Shown here piece by piece: positions 1-4,797 of a stretch of 6,849 nt of DNA. Position numbers and translations under genes: made by a program. Each line of letters opens with the position of its first letter. Positions within the stretch are counted from its first letter, which is position 1. The notes beneath the pieces are model-generated. The model saw only the letters and a program-made list of their open reading frames with translations, made no database searches and was not told the origin of the DNA. This stretch comes from Alphaproteobacteria bacterium (GTDB lineage Bacteria > Pseudomonadota > Alphaproteobacteria > Puniceispirillales > UBA1172): positions 1 to 6,849 of the forward strand of contig JAGWAQ010000091.1 of the NCBI GenBank assembly GCA_021296375.1, given 5' to 3'.

Positions 1-44
1 TATCACGTTAAGCCCGTATCACGTTAAGCCCGTATCACGTTAAG
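1..44. repeat. 16-bp tandem repeat, two full copies plus a 12-bp partial copy
   Basis: The unit TATCACGTTAAGCCCG occurs at 1-16 and 17-32, and its first 12 bases recur at 33-44. The array begins at the first base of the window, so more copies may lie to the left. The final partial copy runs directly into the Shine-Dalgarno-like TAAGG (41-45) of the dehydrogenase gene, so the array forms the 5' leader of that gene. Because the unit is 16 bp, reading frames rotate between copies, and forward stop codons (TAA) occur in all three frames across the array. It is therefore unlikely to be coding. Whether it is a regulator-binding array or a slippage product cannot be told from the sequence. Confidence 0.9.
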
Positions 45-52
45 GTAATGTT

Positions 53-1126
53 ATGAAAAAATTCCAGATCGCGTCTATTCCCGCTGATGGCATTGGGCCA
101 GAGGTGATTTCCGCTGGCATTGAGGTGCTTGACGCTGTTTGCGCCCGCAGTGGCGGGGCTGAGTTGAATTTTACTCATTTCGATTGGGGTTCGGATTACT
201 ACAAGGCCCATGGCGAGATGATGCCGCAGGATGGGCTCGACACCCTGAAGGATTTTGACGCGATTTATTTTGGCGCGGTGGGGGCAGAAGATGTGCCGGA
301 CCACATCACCCTCTGGGGGTTGCGCCTGCCGATCTGCCAGGGCTTTGACCAATACGCCAATGTCCGCCCCACCAAGATCATCCCCGGGATTGACTCGCCC
401 CTGCGCAACGCCGGGGTAGGGGATCTGGATTGGGTGATCGTGCGTGAGAACTCCGAAGGCGAGTATTCCGGCCATGGTGGCCGCGCCCATAAAGGCATGC
501 CCGAAGAGGTCGGCACGGAAGTGGCGATCTTCACCCGTGTGGGCGTCACCCGTATCATGCGCTACGCGTTCCAACTGGCGCAATCGCGGCCGCGCAAATT
601 GCTGACGGTGGTGACGAAATCCAATGCCCAACGCCACGGCATGGTGATGTGGGATGAAATCGCCGAAGAGGTGAGCGCCGAGTTTCCCGACGTCACCTGG
701 GATAAAATGCTGGTGGACGCCATGACCGTGCGGATGACGCTCCAGCCCGAAACCCTTGATACTATTGTCGCCACCAACCTGCATGCTGATATTCTGTCGG
801 ATCTGGCGGGTGCCCTGGCGGGCAGCCTCGGGGTGGCCTCAACCGCCAATATTGACCCTGAACGCCGTTTTCCGTCCATGTTTGAACCCATCCATGGCTC
901 GGCTTTTGACATCACCGGCAAGGGCATTGCCAACCCTGTCGCGACCTTCTGGACAGGGGCGCAGATGCTTGAACATCTCGACCTGGCGGAAGAAGCCCAG
1001 ATCCTCACCAGCGCGGTGGAACAGGTCTGCGCCGATGGCATCATGACGCCGGATGTCGGCGGCAATGCCACCACGGCGGAGGTCACCGCCGCGGTGATTA
1101 ACGCTATTCGCGGGGCAAACCGTTAA
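53..1126 (+). CDS. Tartrate / D-malate dehydrogenase (beta-decarboxylating, isopropylmalate dehydrogenase family)
   Basis: This encodes a 357-residue cytoplasmic NAD-dependent oxidative decarboxylase of the isocitrate/isopropylmalate dehydrogenase family. The closest recognisable relatives are E. coli DmlA (D-malate to pyruvate and CO2) and tartrate dehydrogenase TtuC. Visible signatures are the N-terminal PADGIGPEV (10-18), YFGAVG (72-77), DHITLWG (83-89), FDQYANVRP with substrate Arg105 (98-106), RENSEGEYSG with Arg131 and catalytic Tyr138, TKSN with catalytic Lys189, metal-ligand candidates Asp222, Asp246 and Asp250, and FEPIHGSA (277-284) of the NAD-binding loop. The length is normal for DmlA/TtuC. 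ATG at 53 is preceded by TAAGG at 41-45 with a 7-nt spacer. The stop overlaps the stop of the converging next gene by 4 bp. The exact substrate (D-malate, tartrate or isopropylmalate) cannot be settled here, but the DHITLWG and FDQYANVRP blocks favour the D-malate/tartrate branch over LeuB. Confidence 0.93.
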   Translation: MKKFQIASIPADGIGPEVISAGIEVLDAVCARSGGAELNFTHFDWGSDYYKAHGEMMPQDGLDTLKDFDAIYFGAVGAEDVPDHITLWGLRLPICQGFDQYANVRPTKIIPGIDSPLRNAGVGDLDWVIVRENSEGEYSGHGGRAHKGMPEEVGTEVAIFTRVGVTRIMRYAFQLAQSRPRKLLTVVTKSNAQRHGMVMWDEIAEEVSAEFPDVTWDKMLVDAMTVRMTLQPETLDTIVATNLHADILSDLAGALAGSLGVASTANIDPERRFPSMFEPIHGSAFDITGKGIANPVATFWTGAQMLEHLDLAEEAQILTSAVEQVCADGIMTPDVGGNATTAEVTAAVINAIRGANR

Positions 1127-1554
1127 GCCCCGGTGGTGACGATCGCGACCCCCAGCAGCACCAGCACGAGCGAAGACCGCGCCACCATCGGCACCATGGC
1201 CATGAATTTCGGGTTTGGCGGGGTGCCTTTTTTCGCGCTGTCGGCAAGGTGAATATTGAGCGTAAAGATCGTGATCAACAGCAGGGTTGCGCCCAACAGC
1301 TTCATGTGGAACGCCCAGCCAAGGTCAAAACTGCCATAGACAAGATAGACAAGAGCGATCCCCGTTGCCCACAGGATGATGATCGCCGCAAGCCCGAGCC
1401 TGGCCAGCGTCATCATGGTGGCCTGCACCGGTGGTGTCGGCGGTTGCCCGGCCTTCATATGGGCTTTCGCCTTGACCGAATTGCCAACCCCAAGTCCCCC
1501 CGCCAGAAACAGCGCAAGGTAGTGAAAAAACTTCAATCCAATAATCCAGCTCAT
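1123..1554 (-). CDS. Small four-helix membrane protein, HemJ/CopD-like
   Basis: This is a 143-residue, strongly hydrophobic protein with four likely transmembrane helices at about 5-25, 52-72, 82-104 and 122-141. TM1 has the pattern LKFFHYLALFLAG with His11, and the start of TM3 reads GWAFHMKLLGATLLL with His83 and Lys85; a further His102 ends TM3. A His in the first helix and a W-x-x-x-x-K-L pattern entering the third recall the HemJ (UPF0093, protoporphyrinogen oxidase) and CopD-like superfamily. Overall identity looks low, so a HemJ function is not claimed. The reverse-strand start has a good Shine-Dalgarno (GGGAG, 8 nt before ATG, plus-strand 1563-1567). The gene converges on the dehydrogenase with overlapping stops and has no operon partner in the window. 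The function is unknown; membrane location is secure. Confidence 0.8.
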   Translation of the reverse strand: MSWIIGLKFFHYLALFLAGGLGVGNSVKAKAHMKAGQPPTPPVQATMMTLARLGLAAIIILWATGIALVYLVYGSFDLGWAFHMKLLGATLLLITIFTLNIHLADSAKKGTPPNPKFMAMVPMVARSSLVLVLLGVAIVTTGA

Positions 1555-1585
1555 TATTCATTCTCCCTTGATTGTTGCGGTTGTT

Positions 1586-1612
1586 AATTTATTTTTTCTA
1601 ATGATACCACAA
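1586..1612 (-). promoter_or_regulatory. Weak candidate promoter for the reverse-strand membrane protein gene
   Basis: Read on the reverse strand, TTGTGG (1612-1607) is followed after 15 bp by TAAATT (1591-1586), in a locally AT-rich stretch about 30 bp before the start codon at 1554. Both hexamers match the sigma-70 consensus at only four of six positions, and the spacer is short, so this is a tentative call based on position and composition. Confidence 0.25.
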
Positions 1613-1691
1613 TTTACCCCGCCGCGCAGATGGTGTTTAAGAGCCGCGCCCATCCGCGGTCATCATGGGTAATTTTCCTCTTCCGTCCTGA

Positions 1692-1716
1692 TCAAAAACG
1701 ATTTACGGTTTTTTGA
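1692..1716. repeat. Short inverted repeat upstream of the diiron-like pair
   Basis: TCAAAAA at 1692-1698 is the exact reverse complement of TTTTTGA at 1710-1716. Inner CG/CG pairs are possible if two bases bulge. It ends 12 bp before the Shine-Dalgarno of the first diiron-like gene. No T-run follows in the forward direction, so a terminator is unlikely; an operator or a small leader hairpin is possible. Confidence 0.4.
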
Positions 1717-1728
1717 CAGGATAACGAT

Positions 1729-1733
1729 GGAGG
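1729..1733 (+). promoter_or_regulatory. Strong ribosome binding site (GGAGG)
   Basis: GGAGG sits 7 nt before the ATG at 1741. It is the best Shine-Dalgarno match in the window and fixes the start of the first diiron-like gene. Confidence 0.8.
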
Positions 1734-1740
1734 GCCGGGC

Positions 1741-2484
1741 ATGATCCGCCACGTCAAGGATGATCTCTATCAAATCGGCGGCAGCGTGGCGGGCCATGAC
1801 GGCTGGCACGAAGCGGTGCGGGTTTACGTCCTGCTGAATGACGGCTGCCCCCTGGTTTTTGATGCTGGCTCCCATGTTCACAGCCACGATATTATGGATG
1901 AGTTGAAGCAACTGTTGGGGGACACGCCCCTTGGTTATGTTTTTCTGACCCATACGGAACTGCCGCATACCGGCAACCTTTCGGTGATCCTGAACCAATG
2001 GCCTGACGCCAGGCTGGTGGTTTCGAGCGGGATTTTACCCCATGTCGAATTGCCATGGTGGGTGACGGCAGATCAGGTGATGTTCGCTTACGCCGGCACG
2101 GAAGAGAGTTATGGCGGGCGGCATATTTCTTTCCTTGACGGGATTCTGAAAGACCAGCCGGGCACCCACTGGATGTATGATGCCGCCACCGGCACGCTGT
2201 TTACGGCCGATGCCTTTGGCTATTTGTTTCCGGCGTCAGCGGATGCGGCTTTTGATGATGAGCTGGCGGAGGGCATCCCCGTGGACTGGATCAAGCGCTA
2301 CCATGACAGCGCCTTTCGGTTTCTGCCGCAAGTGGCGGGGCATAAAGTCAACGCTGATATCGACAAGGTGTTTGGCAAACGGTCGGTGCAGGTGATCGCC
2401 CCCACCCACGGTAACGCCATGCGGGGGAATATCGCCACCTGCACGGCGCGTTTTCATCAAGCCATGCTGGAGATTTGTTCATGA
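1741..2484 (+). CDS. Flavodiiron-like metallo-beta-lactamase-fold protein (no flavodoxin domain), upstream paralogue
   Basis: This encodes a 247-residue soluble protein that consists only of the metallo-beta-lactamase-like diiron head found in flavodiiron (FprA/ROO) and oxygen-binding diiron proteins. Aligning motifs by eye, the flavodiiron ligand block H-x-E-x-D-H appears as HTELPH (71-76): His71, Glu73 and His76 are present, but the Asp that normally binds the second iron is Pro75. The other ligands are in place: His143 in GTHW, bridging Asp157 in LFTADAFG, and His223 in APTHGN. No flavodoxin or rubredoxin domain follows, so it lacks the usual electron-entry module. The start is ATG 1741 with a strong GGAGG. 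The stop overlaps the ATG of the next gene by 4 bp, so the two are co-translated. Plausible roles are O2/NO sensing or binding, or a hydrolase-like activity; none is shown by the sequence. Family assignment is firm, function is not. Confidence 0.82.
   Translation: MIRHVKDDLYQIGGSVAGHDGWHEAVRVYVLLNDGCPLVFDAGSHVHSHDIMDELKQLLGDTPLGYVFLTHTELPHTGNLSVILNQWPDARLVVSSGILPHVELPWWVTADQVMFAYAGTEESYGGRHISFLDGILKDQPGTHWMYDAATGTLFTADAFGYLFPASADAAFDDELAEGIPVDWIKRYHDSAFRFLPQVAGHKVNADIDKVFGKRSVQVIAPTHGNAMRGNIATCTARFHQAMLEICS
2469..2484 (+). promoter_or_regulatory. Translational coupling junction with internal ribosome binding site
   Basis: GGAG at 2469-2472, inside the last codons of the upstream gene, lies 8 nt before ATG 2481. 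That ATG overlaps the upstream TGA (2482-2484) as ATGA. This supports 2481 as the start of the second gene, over a TTG two codons earlier at 2475, and implies coupled translation of the pair. Confidence 0.75.
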
Positions 2485-3377
2485 GCCCTGACGCCCATAT
2501 CTGCCCTGTCCCCGCCGATGCGATTTATGGCGAAGTGGACACCCGCGTGGCGGTTCGCCAGATCACCCCGCAGATTTACTGGATTTGCCATTGCATTGGC
2601 CCCGGGGCGAAGGAATGGAACGGCGGTTTCGCGGATGATTTCGCCCGCAGCAACCCGTTGCTCGACCCGACCGCCAATGACATCATCTACAGCTCATACC
2701 TGTTTCTTGATGAAAAGACCTTTATGATCGACACGCTTGGCCCGGCGCAGCACCACACCGTGCTGAAAGCGCTTGAGGATTTGCTCGATGGCCGCAAGCT
2801 CGATTACCTCTGGATCAGCCATACCGAACTGCCCCATGCCGGCAACACCGCCGCCATCCGCCGCGCCCACCCTGACCTTGAGGTGCTGACGGTCGGCGGC
2901 CATGACCATTATGAAGTCCACGGGTTGGGGGACGCCAGACTGCTTGATTACGGCGATGTTCTGGACCTCGGCACCCACAAGATCGAGATCATCAAGCCGC
3001 TGTTTGTCGACCATGCCTTGACGCAATGGATTTATGAACATCACACCGGGTTTTTATGCCCTGTTGACTGGGCGCTCAATGACCATAACGAACACCAGTG
3101 CTTCCGCTTTATGGATGAGATGGAGGAGACCGGCTATTCGCCGGAACATTTCAAGCAAGTTGTCTCGACCACCAACCGCACGGTGTTTGCCTGGTTGCGC
3201 TGGGCCGATGCCGAGGTGGTGGGCCAACAGATCGACGAGTTTCTGGCGCGCTATGACATCCGTATTTTTGCCCCGAGCCACACCAATGTCATCCGCCAGA
3301 ATGTGCCGGCCTATATGGCGGCCCTGAAAGAGGCGATGCAACTGGCCATCACCGGCGATTTCGATATTGTTTATTAG
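2481..3377 (+). CDS. Flavodiiron-like metallo-beta-lactamase-fold protein, downstream paralogue with altered metal site
   Basis: This encodes a 298-residue soluble paralogue of the preceding protein, with about 45 extra N-terminal residues. The shared landmarks are HTELPHAGN (His114, Glu116, Pro118, His119), Asp196 in LCPVDWAL, and His267 in APSHTN. As in its partner, the second-iron Asp is Pro118. In addition, the position matching the first-iron His (His143 of the partner) is Gln182 in LTQWIY, so two of the seven usual flavodiiron ligands are changed. The N-terminal part contains a CHC motif (Cys36, His37, Cys38). No flavodoxin domain, signal peptide or membrane segment is seen. Four-base overlap with the upstream gene suggests equimolar expression and possibly a heteromer in which this is the more degenerate subunit (inference). 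The ATG at 2481 was chosen for its GGAG and ATGA overlap. It ends 20 bp from the converging sugar dehydrogenase stop, without an evident terminator. Confidence 0.82.
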   Translation: MSPDAHICPVPADAIYGEVDTRVAVRQITPQIYWICHCIGPGAKEWNGGFADDFARSNPLLDPTANDIIYSSYLFLDEKTFMIDTLGPAQHHTVLKALEDLLDGRKLDYLWISHTELPHAGNTAAIRRAHPDLEVLTVGGHDHYEVHGLGDARLLDYGDVLDLGTHKIEIIKPLFVDHALTQWIYEHHTGFLCPVDWALNDHNEHQCFRFMDEMEETGYSPEHFKQVVSTTNRTVFAWLRWADAEVVGQQIDEFLARYDIRIFAPSHTNVIRQNVPAYMAALKEAMQLAITGDFDIVY

Positions 3378-3397
3378 CCCCCCCTCTCAAGCCGTTG

Positions 3398-4540
3398 TCA
3401 CTGGCTGAGGCGGAACAGGCCCCCCACGGGGTCGCTGTCGGGGTTGGCGTCATTGAGGATGAGGATCGCCCCGTCCGCCGCCACCTTGACGTCACGCACC
3501 CGCCCGAGCGTTTGATCAACCACAATCTGTTCCGAGGCAATCTGTTCTGAGGCAATCTGTTCTGAGGCGGGGCCGCCCTCCGCCGCCAGCGCGACGTGGT
3601 AAAGCCGCTGGAATTTCAGCGATCCCACCAGCACGCCCCCCGCCAGTTCAGGGAACATCACCTTGCCGTTTCGGGCGGGGTAAAACGCCATGCCTGACGG
3701 CGCGATGGACGGAAACCAGACCCATGACGGGTCTTCATAGCCGGGCTTGGTTTTATACGCGCTGACGGGCTCACCATTGCGGTATTCTGTCCCGTGGCTG
3801 ACGACGGGCCAGCCGTAATTCCCCCCTGCGGTGATGATGTTGATCTCATCGCCGCCGCGCGGCCCGTGCTCATGGGTCCAGATCGCCCCGGTTTCAGGGT
3901 GGACGGCCATGCCCTGGGGGTTGCGGTGGCCGATGGAATAAATTTCCGGTGCCCAGTCCGGCCGTCTCGGGTTATCGGCAGGGGCCGTGCCGTCAAGGTT
4001 AAGCCGCAGGATGGAGCCATCGTGGATCGACGGGTTCTGGGCGTTATGCCGTTGCCCGCGATCGCCAAGGCTGGCGAAAAGATACCCGCCGGAAAACCGC
4101 AACCGACAGCCGTAATGATAGCCCTGGGGGCGGGGGTTGTTGGCGGCGAAGATCACCGTCATTCCCGACAGGCGATCAGCGTCAAGCGTCGCGCGGGCAA
4201 TGGTGGTGACGGTGCCACTGGCAAGCGGCTGGGCGTAGCAGAAATAGATCGTCCTTGGGTCAGCGCGGGTTTGGTCAACCTGCACATCCAGCATGCCGCC
4301 CTGCTGATAGGCGGCGACAGGAGGCAGGTTGCCGATCCGCTGATGCGCGCCGGTTTCAAGGTTGATCCGCAGCATGCCGCCGGACCGTTCCGTCACCAGC
4401 AGCTCGTCATCACTGATGAAATCCATCCCCCAGGGATGGTCGAGCGCTGGCCCGATTTGCTCAAGCACAGGTTGCGCCATGGCATTTGCGGTAAGGCCAA
4501 GCCAGACCAGCGTCGTTGTCATGATGGTGGAAATATTCAT
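3398..4540 (-). CDS. Exported PQQ-dependent aldose sugar dehydrogenase (glucose/sorbosone dehydrogenase family)
   Basis: This encodes a 380-residue protein of the soluble PQQ glucose/sorbosone dehydrogenase (YliI/Asd-like) beta-propeller family, which oxidises aldoses in the periplasm with PQQ as cofactor. Residues 1-22 form a Sec-type signal peptide (hydrophobic core, cleavage motif AMA before Gln23). Family signatures are LDHPWGMDF (33-41), LLVTERSGGM (47-56), YHYGCRLRF with the probable catalytic His142, LFASLGDRG (154-162), IGHRNPQGM with PQQ-contacting His205/Arg206 (203-211), and HEHGPRGGDEIN (223-234), whose acidic residues belong to the calcium/PQQ region. The length is typical. A three-copy ASEQI repeat at 325-339 is unusual. 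The start ATG (plus-strand 4540-4538) has AAGGTG 7 nt upstream, inside a tandem-repeat leader. The gene diverges from the kinase gene. PQQ synthesis genes are not in the window; the physiological sugar is unknown. Confidence 0.93.
   Translation of the reverse strand: MNISTIMTTTLVWLGLTANAMAQPVLEQIGPALDHPWGMDFISDDELLVTERSGGMLRINLETGAHQRIGNLPPVAAYQQGGMLDVQVDQTRADPRTIYFCYAQPLASGTVTTIARATLDADRLSGMTVIFAANNPRPQGYHYGCRLRFSGGYLFASLGDRGQRHNAQNPSIHDGSILRLNLDGTAPADNPRRPDWAPEIYSIGHRNPQGMAVHPETGAIWTHEHGPRGGDEINIITAGGNYGWPVVSHGTEYRNGEPVSAYKTKPGYEDPSWVWFPSIAPSGMAFYPARNGKVMFPELAGGVLVGSLKFQRLYHVALAAEGGPASEQIASEQIASEQIVVDQTLGRVRDVKVAADGAILILNDANPDSDPVGGLFRLSQ
3524..3568. repeat. 15-bp tandem triplication inside the sugar dehydrogenase gene
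   Basis: Three adjacent 15-bp units lie at 3524-3538, 3539-3553 and 3554-3568. The last two are identical (AATCTGTTCTGAGGC on the plus strand) and the first differs at one base. On the coding strand they give ASEQI three times (residues 325-339), keeping the frame. This looks like a recent slippage expansion in a surface loop between propeller blades. Confidence 0.95.
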
Positions 4541-4620
4541 GTGCCGTCACCTTGCTTGCTGTCACCTTGCCCGGGGCCTGCCGTCATCTTGCCTGCCGTC
4601 ATCTTGCCTGCCGTTATCCT
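4541..4620. repeat. Tandem 15-bp repeat leader of the sugar dehydrogenase gene
   Basis: Two identical units GCCTGCCGTCATCTT lie at 4576-4590 and 4591-4605, with a third, two-mismatch copy at 4606-4620. After a 7-bp interruption (4569-4575), more diverged copies continue at 4554-4568 and 4541-4553. Read on the reverse strand each unit is of the form AAGRTGACGGCAGGC, and the copy nearest the gene supplies the Shine-Dalgarno-like AAGGTG 7 nt before the start codon at 4540. The array is in the transcribed leader or promoter-proximal region of that gene. Forward-strand reading through it is not considered coding. Confidence 0.85.
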
Positions 4621-4635
4621 GCCTGGGGAAGGAAA

Positions 4636-4665
4636 CTTCATCCTATCGCTTGCGTGAGGATGAAG
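4636..4665. promoter_or_regulatory. 30-bp dyad with perfect 9-bp arms, candidate operator
   Basis: CTTCATCCT (4636-4644) and AGGATGAAG (4657-4665) are perfect reverse complements, and the centre contains a nested CGC-TT-GCG on the same axis, so 12 of 15 position pairs are symmetric. The arm centres are 21 bp apart, about two helical turns, as expected for a dimeric regulator. The inner loop is too tight for a continuous RNA stem, and no long T-run follows on either strand, so a terminator is less likely. It lies in the divergent region between the sugar dehydrogenase and the kinase gene. Confidence 0.55.
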
Positions 4666-4717
4666 AAAGCGCCAAATGCCATCCGCGGTTCACGTCTTGA
4701 GGTTCGTGTCTTGTGGT

Positions 4718-4746
4718 TTGCCTATTGCGTCCGGGTAAATTATAGT
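4718..4746 (+). promoter_or_regulatory. Candidate sigma-70-type promoter of the phoR-phoB operon
   Basis: TTGCCT (4718-4723, four of six matches to TTGACA) and TATAGT (4741-4746, five of six to TATAAT) are separated by exactly 17 bp. Transcription would begin near 4753, giving a leader of about 45 nt to ATG 4798. This supports the 4798 start for the kinase over in-frame starts further upstream. No convincing Pho box was seen. Confidence 0.45.
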
Positions 4747-4797
4747 GAGGCCGTGATTCCTGCCGCCAGAGACACCCGTCATAAGAGAGCTCGCGCC

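Noticed and set aside
35..784. Long reverse-strand open frame (249 codons) opposite the dehydrogenase gene
   Set aside because: It lies fully antisense to a gene with clear family motifs, has no recognisable domain, and is His/Gly/Arg-rich as expected of a shadow frame in GC-rich DNA.
1121..1130. CGTTAAGCCC at the dehydrogenase stop codon, identical to ten bases of the 16-bp repeat at 1-44
   Set aside because: A ten-base match containing a common Arg-stop context is easily chance; it could hint that the array derives from the end of an upstream gene, but nothing else supports it.
1713..1718. Perfect TTGACA hexamer before the diiron-like pair
   Set aside because: The start codon is only 22 bp further, so a -10 box at normal spacing would fall on the start codon, and no TATAAT-like sequence is there.
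3378..3397. Terminator between the converging diiron-like and sugar dehydrogenase genes
   Set aside because: The 20-bp gap is C-rich with no hairpin or T-run.
3794..4657. Forward open frame of 287 codons opposite the sugar dehydrogenase gene
   Set aside because: It is antisense to a well-supported gene, shows no domain, and runs out into the repeat leader.
4552..4797. Upstream in-frame extension of the kinase
   Set aside because: It translates the 15-bp repeat leader (CRHLA-type repeats) and passes through the candidate promoter; no domain or membrane helix is gained.
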